Source of the DNA: Streptomyces naganishii JCM 4654
GTDB taxonomy: Bacteria; Actinomycetota; Actinomycetes; Streptomycetales; Streptomycetaceae
Length of the DNA: 64,000 nucleotides
Assembly (NCBI RefSeq): GCF_014650575.1
Contig: NZ_BMVF01000001.1
Coordinates: 62,001-126,000 of the forward strand
Direction: 5' to 3'
Within the stretch, counting starts at the first letter, position 1. Each line of letters begins with the position of its first letter. The notes under the pieces are model-generated. The model did no database searches and was not told the origin of the DNA. It was given only the letters and a program-made list of their open reading frames with translations. Shown here piece by piece: positions 43,200 through 51,423 of the stretch. The position numbers and the translations under genes are program-made.

Positions 43200-43924
43200 T
43201 GCCCGAGCCCGCCCGTGCAGGCGGCCCCCGGCTCGGGCGTCTGCGGACCCTGCACGAACTCGGCGAGGAACTTGTCGGCGTTCGGGTCGCCCGCGCCCGT
43301 CACCGTGCGCTGGTGCGCCCAGGCCGACAGCATGATCGGGTCCTTCTGGTCCGCCACCGGGCTCATGAGGGTGTACGGCGTCCGGCGCACCTTCGCCGCC
43401 AGCGCGGCCACGTCGGCCTTGGGCGCCTTGTCGTTGTACGTCACCCACACCGCGCCGTGCTCCAGGGCGTGCACGGCGTTCTCGTTCCTGACCGGCTTGG
43501 TGTAGACCTCGCCGTCGCAGTTCTGCCACACCGGGTTGTGGTCGCCGCCGACCGGGGGCTCCATCGGGTACGTCACCGGGCCGGCGACGTGATTGCGGGT
43601 GAGGGTGCCCTTCCAGGTCCGCACGCCGTCGGCGCCCGTCACGAAGTGACCGGAACCGGTCTGCCCGCCGTTCTTGGCCCCGTTCGTGCCGCTCTTCGCG
43701 CCGCTCGTCCCGCCGGCCTTGGCGGTGCCCGCCGAAGTCGACTTGTCGTCACCGGACCGCGTGTTCACGAACACCGCGCCGCCGGCCACCAGCCCGGCGA
43801 CCACGACCGCGCTCGCCGCGACGACGATGACGCGGTTGCGCCGCTGCCGGGCCTGCTCGGCGCGGCGCATCTCCTCTATGCGCGCCCTGCGGGGGTCGGT
43901 GCCGGTCTGGTGGACGGAACCCAT
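43196..43924 (-). CDS. DUF3105 domain protein with an N-terminal membrane anchor
   Basis: 242 residues. A charged start (RIEEMRRAEQARQRRNR) precedes one membrane helix (VIVVAASAVVVAGLVAGGAVF), a Gly/Ser/Thr-rich linker, and an extracellular DUF3105 domain with MEPPVGGDHNPVWQNCDGEVY and VHALEHGAVWVTYN. The His and Cys residues are conserved in the family, whose role is unknown. It forms a two-gene operon with the DUF305 protein (GTGA overlap), a pairing seen in other actinobacteria. Confidence 0.87.
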   Translation of the reverse strand: MGSVHQTGTDPRRARIEEMRRAEQARQRRNRVIVVAASAVVVAGLVAGGAVFVNTRSGDDKSTSAGTAKAGGTSGAKSGTNGAKNGGQTGSGHFVTGADGVRTWKGTLTRNHVAGPVTYPMEPPVGGDHNPVWQNCDGEVYTKPVRNENAVHALEHGAVWVTYNDKAPKADVAALAAKVRRTPYTLMSPVADQKDPIMLSAWAHQRTVTGAGDPNADKFLAEFVQGPQTPEPGAACTGGLGQ

Positions 43925-44089
43925 GGCGGAGTCCTTCGGTGCGGGAGTGGCGGAGGGGCCCGCTGATCGTAGTGGGGCGGACGGGCCGAGGGGAGTCCGC
44001 GGTGAGCCGGCACGGAGCCGGTCGGACCCATCCGGACCATCCGGGCACATCCGGACCCGGCCGAAGCGGCTGAGGCAAGGCTGTCCGAA

Positions 44090-44112
44090 AACTTGAACCG
44101 CAGATGCGCATT
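44090..44112 (+). promoter_or_regulatory. Weak NsrR-like site at the nsrR promoter
   Basis: AGATGCGCATT (44102-44112) resembles the right half of the hmpA palindrome (AGATGCAAATT). The left half, 44090-44100, matches only about 5 of 11 positions. It would allow mild autoregulation of nsrR, which starts at 44128. Confidence is limited by the poor left arm. Confidence 0.45.
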
Positions 44113-44127
44113 ATCTACGCTGGCAGC

Positions 44128-44574
44128 ATGCGGCTCCTGCGCTCCACCGACCTGGCGCTGCGCGCCCTGATGCGGCTCGCGGTCGCCGGCGAGTCGAGCC
44201 CCACGACCCGGCAGGTCGCGGCGGACATGGACGTGCCCTACACCCATGCCGCCAAGGTCGTCGCCGAACTCACCCACATGGGCCTGCTCACCGCCCGGCG
44301 CGGCCGCGGCGGCGGCCTCGCGCTCACCGAGCGGGGGCGTACGGCGTCCGTGGGCGCGCTCGTGCGCGCCTTCGAGGGCGAGGGCGACGTGGTGGACTGC
44401 GAGGGCGCCGGCCAGGCCGGGACGCCCTGCCCGCTGAGCTCCGGGTGCCGGCTGCGGGGCGCGCTGCGCCAGGCCCAGGAGGCGTTCTTCGCCGCGCTCG
44501 ACCCGTTGACGGTCACGGACATCGTCGCCGCCCCGACGGGCCCCTTGCTGCTGGGCATCGGCAGGGCGCCGTAG
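44128..44574 (+). CDS. nsrR: NsrR, nitric oxide-sensing Rrf2 family regulator
   Basis: 148 residues from the ATG at 44128. The Rrf2 winged helix begins MRLLRSTDLALRALMRLA. Three cysteines in CEGAGQAGTPCPLSSGC (about residues 91-107) should bind the NO-sensitive Fe-S cluster. The gene lies head to head in function with hmpA, which converges on it and carries an NsrR-like palindrome. An in-frame ATG at 44104 exists, but it lies within the presumed operator. Confidence 0.9.
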   Translation: MRLLRSTDLALRALMRLAVAGESSPTTRQVAADMDVPYTHAAKVVAELTHMGLLTARRGRGGGLALTERGRTASVGALVRAFEGEGDVVDCEGAGQAGTPCPLSSGCRLRGALRQAQEAFFAALDPLTVTDIVAAPTGPLLLGIGRAP

Positions 44575-44607
44575 CAGAGGCCGCGGAGGAGGGCCGTACC
44601 CGGGACC

Positions 44608-45792
44608 TCAGTCCTTGGCGAGCCAGAGGTCCGGGCCGAACACCTCGTAGTGGATGTCGGCCGGGGCCACGCCCTTGCCGATCAGCTGGGCGCGCACCGC
44701 GCGCATGAAGGGCAGCGGGCCGCAGAGGTAGGCGTGCGTGCCGGCCGGGACCTCGACGTCGGCGAGGTCGGCCAGGCCGGGCCGTCCGGCGCCCTCGGCG
44801 TCCTGCTCGTAGAAGAACACGGACCGCCCGTCCGCGAGCTTGCCGGCGTAGGCCTCGTGGTCGGAGCGCAGTGCGTGCACGGCGGGGGAGCGGTCGGCGT
44901 GCACGACGGTCACCGGGGCGCGGTGGCCGGTGAGGGCGAGCTGCTCCAGCATGGCGATCATCGGGGTGACGCCGATCCCGGCGGAGGCGAGCAGCAGCGG
45001 CGCCTCGGTGTCCTCGAGCACGAGGTCGCCGTAGGGGGCGGACAGTTGGAGGACGTCGCCCTCGCGGACGTGGGCGTGCAGGTGGTTGGAGACCTCGCCG
45101 CCGGGGGTGGCGGCGTCGCCGGCGACCCGCTTGACGGCGAACTGCCGCTCGGGCGAGCCGGGGGCCGCGGTCAGGCTGTACTGGCGTATCTGGCGGGCGC
45201 CGTCGGCGAGGGCGACGCCGACCGAGACGTACTGTCCGGCGCGGTAGCCGGGCACGGGGCCGTCGTCGACGGGGCGCAGCCTGAAGGTGGCCACGTCGGC
45301 GGTCTCCTCGATGCGCTCGACGACCTTCCACTCGCGCCAGCCGCGCTGCTCGCTCTGCTCGTACAGCCGCTTCTCGATGGCGATGAGGGCGTTGGCCATC
45401 AGCCAGTAGACCTCGGTCCAGGCGGCGGCGACCTCGGGGGTGACCGCGTCGCCGAGGATCTCGGCGATGGCGGCGAACAGGTGCTCGTGGACGATCGGGT
45501 ACTGCTCGGGCGTGATGCCCAGCGAGGCGTGCTTGTGGGCGATGCGGTCGAGCATCAGGTCGGGCCGCTGCTCGGGGTTGTCCACGAGGTGGGTGGCGAA
45601 GGCCGCGATGGAGCCGGCGAGGGCCTGCTTCTGGGTGCCGGCGGCCTGGTTGCCGCGGTTGAACAGGTCGCGCAGCAGCTCGGGGTGGGCGTCGAACAGT
45701 CGGGCGTAGAAGCGCTCGGTGATGTCACCGATGGCCGCGCCGACGGCGGGCAGGGTGGCGCGGACGGTGGCTGCTGACTGCTCGGACAGCAT
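44608..45792 (-). CDS. hmpA: Flavohaemoprotein, nitric oxide dioxygenase
   Basis: 394 residues. The globin domain (1-140) shows the proximal-helix HKHASLGITPEQYPIVHEHL. The FAD-binding region reads RQYSLTAAPG, and the NAD-binding domain has ASAGIGVTPMIAML and YLCGPLPFMRAV near the end. It converts NO and O2 to nitrate with NADPH and protects the cell from nitrosative stress. It ends 34 bp from nsrR (tail to tail). Its upstream region holds the NsrR palindrome, so NO should induce it. Confidence 0.94.
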   Translation of the reverse strand: MLSEQSAATVRATLPAVGAAIGDITERFYARLFDAHPELLRDLFNRGNQAAGTQKQALAGSIAAFATHLVDNPEQRPDLMLDRIAHKHASLGITPEQYPIVHEHLFAAIAEILGDAVTPEVAAAWTEVYWLMANALIAIEKRLYEQSEQRGWREWKVVERIEETADVATFRLRPVDDGPVPGYRAGQYVSVGVALADGARQIRQYSLTAAPGSPERQFAVKRVAGDAATPGGEVSNHLHAHVREGDVLQLSAPYGDLVLEDTEAPLLLASAGIGVTPMIAMLEQLALTGHRAPVTVVHADRSPAVHALRSDHEAYAGKLADGRSVFFYEQDAEGAGRPGLADLADVEVPAGTHAYLCGPLPFMRAVRAQLIGKGVAPADIHYEVFGPDLWLAKD

Positions 45793-45801
45793 CAGGACTC
45801 C

Positions 45802-45833
45802 TCGATGGGCTCGATCGTCGATGGGGTCGATCG
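45802..45833 (-). repeat. 16-bp direct repeat in the hmpA leader
   Basis: TCGATGGGCTCGATCG is followed at once by TCGATGGGGTCGATCG (one change). It lies between the hmpA ATG and the NsrR palindrome, inside the presumed 5' untranslated region. Part of it can also pair with itself. Confidence 0.5.
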
Positions 45834-45856
45834 ATCAACTGATCGAGACGCTAGAG

Positions 45857-45881
45857 AAAATTGCATCTGAGATGCAAATTT
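45857..45881 (-). promoter_or_regulatory. NsrR operator upstream of hmpA
   Basis: An interrupted palindrome centred on G45869: TTGCATCT and AGATGCAA are exact, and flanking A/T pairs at 3 of the next 4 positions extend it to about 25 bp. NsrR in streptomycetes recognises this kind of ATCTnAGAT core. It lies 65 bp before the hmpA ATG. From 45882 to 46126 there is no gene, only the divergent glnA2 promoter region. Confidence 0.78.
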
Positions 45882-46126
45882 AGAGGGCGTGGTCTCGCTC
45901 ACTCCGGAAAGACTTCGGCCATTACGGATGTCGGTGCGAACAGGCAAGATGGGCGGCAGAGCAGTTCACCTGCCGTACGCGAGCCGTTCGGGCCGGGGAC
46001 GGCTTGGCGAGCAGGTTCCGCAACGCGCGCGAAACGCGGTTGTGGTGTGATGCTCAGGTGCCCGACCGCCTTCCCCGTGGCACGCGGGCACAGGCGGCCT
46101 GACCAGCAAGGATGGGGAAGCGGAAG

Positions 46127-47488
46127 ATGGACAAGCAGCAGGAGTTCGTGCTCCGGACGTTGGAGGAGCGCGACATCCGGTTCGTACGCCTGTGGTTCAC
46201 GGACGTGCTGGGCTTCCTGAAGTCCGTGGCCGTGGCCCCCGCCGAACTGGAGCAGGCCTTCGACGAGGGCATCGGCTTCGACGGCTCGGCCATCGAGGGC
46301 TTCGCGCGGGTCTACGAGTCCGACATGATCGCCAAGCCCGACCCGTCCACGTTCCAGATCCTGCCCTGGCGCGCCGAGGCCCCCGGCACCGCCCGCATGT
46401 TCTGCGACATCCTCATGCCGGACGGCTCCCCGTCCTTCGCCGACCCGCGCTACGTCCTCAAGCGCGCCCTGGCCCGCACCTCCGACCTGGGCTTCACCTT
46501 CTACACCCACCCCGAGATCGAGTTCTTCCTGCTGAAGAACCGCCCGCTCGACGGCTCCCGCCCGACCCCGGCCGACAACTCCGGCTACTTCGACCACACC
46601 CCGCAGGCCATCGGCATGGACTTCCGCCGCCAGGCGATCACCATGCTGGAGTCGATGGGCATCTCGGTGGAGTTCTCCCACCACGAGGGCGCCCCGGGAC
46701 AGCAGGAGATCGACCTGCGCTACGCCGACGCGCTGTCCACCGCGGACAACATCATGACGTTCCGCCTGGTCATGAAGCAGGTCGCGCTGGAGCAGGGGCT
46801 CCAGGCGACCTTCATGCCGAAGCCGTTCTCGGAGTACCCCGGCTCGGGCATGCACTCGCACCTGTCCCTCTTCGAGGGCGACCGCAACGCGTTCTACGAG
46901 TCCGGCGCGGAGTACCAGCTCTCCAAGGTGGGCCGCTCCTTCATCGCCGGCCTGCTACGGCACGCCGCCGAGGTCTCCGCGGTCACCAACCAGTGGGTCA
47001 ACTCCTACAAGCGCATCTGGGGCGGCTCCGAGCGCACCGCCGGCGCCGGCGGCGAGGCCCCCTCGTACATCTGCTGGGGCCACAACAACCGCAGCGCCCT
47101 GGTCCGCGTCCCGATGTACAAGCCCGGCAAGACCGGCTCCGCGCGCGTCGAGGTCCGCTCCATCGACTCCGGCGCGAACCCGTACCTGGCCTACGCCGTC
47201 CTCCTGGCCGCCGGCCTCAAGGGCATCGAGGAGGGCTACGAGCTCCCGCCCGGCGCCGAGGACGACGTCTGGGCCCTGTCCAACGCCGAACGCCGCGCCA
47301 TGGGCATCGAACCCCTCCCCCAGAACCTCGGCGAGGCCCTGACCCTCATGGAGAACAGCGACCTGGTCGCCGAGACCCTGGGCGAACACGTCTTCGACTT
47401 CTTCCTGCGCAACAAGAAGCAGGAGTGGGAGGAGTACCGCTCGGAGGTCACGGCGTACGAGCTGCGCAAGCACCTGCCGGTGCTGTAG
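46127..47488 (+). CDS. glnA2: GlnA2-type glutamine synthetase-like ligase (gamma-glutamylpolyamine synthetase)
   Basis: 453 residues, the length of S. coelicolor GlnA2, which ligates glutamate to polyamines rather than ammonia. The glutamine synthetase fold is clear: FDGSAIEGF, HPEIEFFLL, HHEGAPGQQEIDLRY, GSGMHSHLSLF, NSYKRI and VEVRSIDSGANPYL. At the place where GSI enzymes have the adenylylated Tyr (NLY-D-LP) this protein has DDVWALSNAE, so GlnE control is unlikely. I start at 46127 (MDKQQEF). ATG at 46112 adds five residues without clear support. Confidence 0.92.
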   Translation: MDKQQEFVLRTLEERDIRFVRLWFTDVLGFLKSVAVAPAELEQAFDEGIGFDGSAIEGFARVYESDMIAKPDPSTFQILPWRAEAPGTARMFCDILMPDGSPSFADPRYVLKRALARTSDLGFTFYTHPEIEFFLLKNRPLDGSRPTPADNSGYFDHTPQAIGMDFRRQAITMLESMGISVEFSHHEGAPGQQEIDLRYADALSTADNIMTFRLVMKQVALEQGLQATFMPKPFSEYPGSGMHSHLSLFEGDRNAFYESGAEYQLSKVGRSFIAGLLRHAAEVSAVTNQWVNSYKRIWGGSERTAGAGGEAPSYICWGHNNRSALVRVPMYKPGKTGSARVEVRSIDSGANPYLAYAVLLAAGLKGIEEGYELPPGAEDDVWALSNAERRAMGIEPLPQNLGEALTLMENSDLVAETLGEHVFDFFLRNKKQEWEEYRSEVTAYELRKHLPVL

Positions 47489-47557
47489 GGGCAGGAGGGG
47501 CCGGTCGGCGCCGTCGGCGGAGTGGAGGTCGGGGCGCCGACGGGGCAGGCTTGGGGG

Positions 47558-48714
47558 ATGAAGTCGCCTCTGCGGTCGCCTCCGCCGCGAGGAGCGGGCC
47601 GTCGCGGCCGGGCCCTCTTCACGCTGACCCAGTGCGTGCCCTTCCTGATCGCCCTCGCCGTGCTGGTCATCGAGCTCACGCCCGCGCACTTCATCTACAC
47701 CGGCCCGTTCCTCACCGCGGTCCCCGCGCTGGCCGCCGTCGCGATGGGGCCCAGGGGCACCGGCGCGGCGGCCGCCCTCGCCCTGGTGATCAGCGTCATC
47801 ACGCGACCTGGAACGGCGCCTGGGGCACGCTGCAGGTCTACACCAACTTCCTCGCCCTCGCCCTGGTCACCGTGGCCGGCGTCTTCACGAGCAGCGCCGT
47901 GCAGGCCCGCAGACAGCGCGAACTCGACCAGATGCGCCGGATCGCCGTCGCCGCCCAGGACGTCGTGCTGCGCCCCGTGCCCGCGCGGCTCGGTCCCGTC
48001 GAGGCGGGCAGCCTGTGCCTCGCCGCCGGCACGGGCGCCCGGGTCGGCGGGGATCTCTACGAGGCACTGCAGACGCGGTACGGCGTCCGCATGATCGTGG
48101 GGGACGTGCGGGGCAAGGGGCTGACCGCGGTCCGGGCCGTCGCCGTGGCCCTCGGTGCGTTCCGCGAGGCCGTGCACTACGAGGACGAGCTCGTCGAGGT
48201 CATGAACCGCTGTGCCGCCGCGCTGCGCCGGGAAGCCGCCGTACCGGGGGCGTACGACGAGGAAGTCCTGCTGGAAGGGTTCACCACGGCGCTGATCGCC
48301 CAGGTGCCCGAGGACGCCGTCGTGCAACTGGTCAACCGCGGCCATCCGCCGCCCCTGCTGCTGCACCGGGGAAAGGCGATGGCACTCATGCCGGCCACAC
48401 CCCTGCCCCCGCTCGGCCTCGAGGACCTCGCCACCGGCCTCCCCACCAAGCCCGAGACCTACGAGTTCCTCCCGGGCGACCGCCTGCTCCTCTACACCGA
48501 CGGCGTCATCGAGGCCCGCGACGGCGCCGGTGAGTTCTTCGACCTGCCCGAGACCATGGAGCGGATCGGCACGGGCGTCGCCCCGGCCCGGTTCCTGGAC
48601 GAACTCCACCAGGCCCTGACCCGGCACACCGAGGGCGACCTCGCCGACGACGTCGCCATGATCATCGCGGACCGCCGGCGAACGGCAGGAAGCCGCTCCA
48701 GGCGGCAGGGGTGA
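47558..48714 (+). pseudogene. PP2C-type (SpoIIE-like) protein phosphatase gene with frameshift
   Basis: From the ATG at 47558 the first frame encodes two membrane helices and stops making sense after ALALVISVI near 47805. The homologous continuation, ATWNGAWGTLQVYTNFLALA..., is in the next frame and runs to 48714. It shows the SpoIIE/PP2C core: GGDLYEALQT, IVGDVRGKGLTAV, NRGHPPPLLL, LLLYTDGVIEAR and DDVAMIIADR. A loss of about one base near 47805-47815 explains the break. All catalytic Asp/Gly motifs survive, so the lesion may be recent, or it may be a sequencing error. The last 53 bp overlap the converging DUF397 gene. Confidence 0.75.
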
Positions 48715-48874
48715 GGGCGAGGCGGGGGCCGTGGGGGTGCTTGGAGTCGCGGACGTGGATCGCGACGGGGGCTATGGCGACCTCGACGCAGTCGTTCCCG
48801 TCCCCGCTGCTGCTGTAGCTGCTCTTGAACCAGGTCAGTGAAGAGGCGTTCACGGTTTTGGAGGTGCGGATCAT
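48662..48874 (-). CDS. DUF397 domain protein
   Basis: 70 residues with the DUF397 marks WFKSSYSSSGDGNDCVEVA and VRDSKHPHGPRLALTPAAWSGFL. These small proteins nearly always sit behind an Scr1/XRE regulator; some are proposed to be inhibitory partners of a toxin-antitoxin-like pair. The ATG overlaps the regulator stop as ATGA (48871-48874). Confidence 0.93.
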   Translation of the reverse strand: MIRTSKTVNASSLTWFKSSYSSSGDGNDCVEVAIAPVAIHVRDSKHPHGPRLALTPAAWSGFLPFAGGPR

Positions 48875-49746
48875 GACTCTCCAAGCATTCGCTCGACGAA
48901 GGCCCGCGATTCGCGGGGCGTGAGGGCCTGGGCCCGGATCATGCCATAGCGCAGTTCGAGGATCCTCAGCTGTTTCGGATCGGTCACCGGCCGGCCGCAG
49001 AAGGCCCCGTCGGAGCGGCCCACGGCGGTGCCGTCGGGGAACTTCAGCACCTCGATCAAGCCGCCGGTCCCAACATGGTCCTCGGCGTCGGTCGGCATGA
49101 CCTGAATCGAGACGTTGCGCAACTGCCCCAACTCCAGGAGGCGTTCGAGCTGACGACGCCACACCATTCTGCCTCCGACCGGGCGGCGCAGCGTCACCTC
49201 CTCCTGGACGAAACTCAGGGCCGGTGCCGGCGACCGCTCGAACACCGCGTGCCGGGCCAGCCGTGCCGCCACCATGCGCTCGGTCTCCTCCTCGGAGTAC
49301 GCGGGAAGCCACGCGTCGAACAGGGCCCGCATGTGTTCCTCGGTCTGCAGCAGTCCGTGGACGTTGTGGTTGCTGTACAGCGCGATCTCGACCGCCTGCG
49401 CCTCCAGTTTCGCCAGGTCGCGTACCTTCTTCGGGTAGCGGACGCGCCGTACGTCCTCCTTCATCGCGGAGAGCAGGCCGCCGGCCGCCAGCACCTCGTC
49501 CGCCCTGTCCAGGTACTCGGGGCGCGGGATCCGCCTGCCGCCCTCGATCTTGTAGACAAGGTCCTCGCCGTAGCCCACGGCCAGCCCGAACTCCGCGGCC
49601 CGCATGCCCGCCGCCTCGCGCCGCAGCTTCAACTGCCGCCCCACCGTGGCCACCACGGCCACGCCCCAGTCGTCGTCCGGGTCCACCTCCCAGCCCGGCT
49701 CGTCCGCCTCGCTCCTCGGGCCCGCCGCCTCGCCGTCCACCGTCAT
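48871..49746 (-). CDS. XRE/Scr1 family regulator with a DUF5753-type C-terminus
   Basis: 291 residues. An N-terminal helix-turn-helix reads QLKLRREAAGMRAAEFGLAVGYGEDLVYKIEGG (about 38-70). The C-terminal domain has YSNHNVHGLLQTEEHMRAL, RLARHAVFER and SIQVMPTDAEDHVG, typical of the Scr1 group that pairs with DUF397 proteins in actinobacteria. It is expected to bind DNA and control its own operon or development; the target is unknown. The Asp-rich N-terminal tail (EVDPDDDWGVAV) is odd but likely unstructured. Confidence 0.9.
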   Translation of the reverse strand: MTVDGEAAGPRSEADEPGWEVDPDDDWGVAVVATVGRQLKLRREAAGMRAAEFGLAVGYGEDLVYKIEGGRRIPRPEYLDRADEVLAAGGLLSAMKEDVRRVRYPKKVRDLAKLEAQAVEIALYSNHNVHGLLQTEEHMRALFDAWLPAYSEEETERMVAARLARHAVFERSPAPALSFVQEEVTLRRPVGGRMVWRRQLERLLELGQLRNVSIQVMPTDAEDHVGTGGLIEVLKFPDGTAVGRSDGAFCGRPVTDPKQLRILELRYGMIRAQALTPRESRAFVERMLGES

Positions 49747-49859
49747 CCATGCCCCCGGATCCTGCGCGTCCTGTCGCTGCAGGGCCGACCGTAGAGGCCC
49801 GGGCGGCGCCGGGTGGCCGGAAGCAGCTCAGCGGCACGCCTAAGGGTGACGCGGCGTCG

Positions 49860-50696
49860 TCAGACCAGTAGTTCGACGTCCTCGTTGGTGTCGATCGGCT
49901 GGACCACCCAGTGGCCCGGGGACATCTCGATGGACATGCGGCGGATCCGGGTCGCCCAGGTCGGTGGCCATTGGGTTTCCTCGTCCCAGCGGAGCCAGGA
50001 GAGATCGACGTCGTCCAGGTCCACGTCTCGCATGTCCGCGCCGCCGTAATCGTCGGAGATCTCGTTCAGGAGGTCCGAGACAATCGTGACGGTGACACGG
50101 GCCCTGGCGATCGTCATGCCGACGCGTGTGAGCCTCGGGGCCGAGCCCATCAGGCGGGGACCGTTGAGGGACACGGCGCACGAGTCCAGGGAGAGGGTGA
50201 GGAGATCGGTGGTGATCAGCAGGGATTCGAAGAGGTGACGGAGTCCGGTCCCCGGGTGGGAGTCGAGCAGTGCCAGGACCTCGTCGTTGATCTGCTTCCT
50301 CAAGACCAGCGCCTGTGCCGCGGATCGGAGTGAGACGGCAGTGCGGTGCCGGTACTGCTCGGAGGAGGCGTACGGTGTGAGGTTGAGATGCGACAGTTCG
50401 TCGACCGGTTCCATGAATTGGGTGAAGGCACTTCTGAGAGCCTGCACCGCGTCCCGGGACCTGAGCCTCTCCCTGACGGATAGTTCCGCTGCGACGTCTC
50501 TCAGTTCCGCGAGGTGCCTCACGTATTTCTCGTAGTCCGCCAGGGCCGCTTCATACGTCGACCTCGCGAGCGGAAACTGCTCCCTCCTGGGGGCCAGCCC
50601 TTCCCGCGCGGGGGGCGATGGGCGGCGAAAGGCGGGCGCCCGGCGGGAGATTACGGCGACCAGCCGGCCCGCGAACGACTCTGCTGCCAGCGCCAT
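49860..50696 (-). CDS. Unrecognised soluble protein of a two-gene membrane operon
   Basis: 278 residues, no domain recognised. The N-terminus is basic (RLVAVISRRAPAFRRP). The middle is rich in long amphipathic helices (YEAALADYEKYVRHLAELRD, RDAVQALRSAFTQFM), and the C-terminal part is acidic with WLRWDEETQWPPTWATR and HWVVQPIDTNEDVELLV. Its ATG shares one base with the upstream stop (TGATG), so translation is coupled to the membrane protein. It lies 113 bp upstream of the Scr1 gene on the same strand. Confidence 0.7.
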   Translation of the reverse strand: MALAAESFAGRLVAVISRRAPAFRRPSPPAREGLAPRREQFPLARSTYEAALADYEKYVRHLAELRDVAAELSVRERLRSRDAVQALRSAFTQFMEPVDELSHLNLTPYASSEQYRHRTAVSLRSAAQALVLRKQINDEVLALLDSHPGTGLRHLFESLLITTDLLTLSLDSCAVSLNGPRLMGSAPRLTRVGMTIARARVTVTIVSDLLNEISDDYGGADMRDVDLDDVDLSWLRWDEETQWPPTWATRIRRMSIEMSPGHWVVQPIDTNEDVELLV

Positions 50697-51253
50697 CACA
50701 CGCTCCCCCCTGGGGTGCCCGGATCCCGCACCGCTGCCGTATTGCTCTGGGTATCCGTACCCGGTGCGTCCTGTCGCGGAACGAGCGGAGCGGACTCCTG
50801 CGGAGGCGCCACCGGCTGGGAAGCGTCCAGTTGCGCTCGCTGGTTGTTCTGGTGCTGCATCACCGCGCCGATCACGGCGTCCTTGCTCACCTGCGTGACC
50901 AGGGTGACCAGCGCGAGCGACTTCTCCATGACGGTGAGGGCGCCCGCGCCGACGATCAGGGCGATCCACGGTGTCGTGCCGTGCGGCGGGCTCGCCGCGA
51001 GCGCGCCGGCGACGCCGCCGCCGACGACCACCCGCAGGACCGCGCCGAGCAGGTAGGCGAGCCACCCGGGAGCCGGTAGCTCCTCGTCGCCGGGCCGCGA
51101 CTGCGCCCTGGGGGCCGAGGGGCCCGCGCCGACGCTCGCCGAAGAGACGTTCCAAGGCCTTTTCCGGTGCCACCGCACGGCTCTGCAGTAGTCGAGAACC
51201 TCGATGGCGAAGCCGCCGAAGGCGCCCCAGTAGGCGGCCGTTAACCACTCCAT
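50696..51253 (-). CDS. Unrecognised membrane protein of the same operon
   Basis: 185 residues. An N-terminal hydrophobic segment (WLTAAYWGAFGGFAIEVLDY) and two later ones (LAYLLGAVLRVVVGGGVAGALA, WIALIVGAGALTVME) suggest three membrane helices. A polar tail rich in Gln, Pro and Asp follows (QHQNNQRAQ...GTPGGSV). No known family is evident. The one-base overlap with the next gene makes a strict two-gene unit, which suggests the pair works together at the membrane. Confidence 0.7.
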   Translation of the reverse strand: MEWLTAAYWGAFGGFAIEVLDYCRAVRWHRKRPWNVSSASVGAGPSAPRAQSRPGDEELPAPGWLAYLLGAVLRVVVGGGVAGALAASPPHGTTPWIALIVGAGALTVMEKSLALVTLVTQVSKDAVIGAVMQHQNNQRAQLDASQPVAPPQESAPLVPRQDAPGTDTQSNTAAVRDPGTPGGSV

Positions 51254-51423
51254 GGAGGGAGGTTACGGGGCGGGGCGGGGCGTGCGGGAGATTTGCGGCA
51301 GGTTCCCGTGAAGGGACCCACCTCCGCCGCGTACAACCTTCCGGCGCTGTGCGCGGTCATGGTCACTGCGTTCGGCTGGTGTTCGGGTTGCCGCCGGGCG
51401 CGGGACATGCGTGGAGGGGATCT

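Noticed and set aside
45882..46126. GlnR or other nitrogen-regulator box upstream of glnA2
   Set aside because: A GAAAC-like word occurs near 46031, but the matching GTnAC half at the right distance is not convincing.
46112..46126. Five-residue longer start for glnA2
   Set aside because: The start at 46127 gives the 453-residue length of the known GlnA2 and begins at the conserved MDKQQEF.
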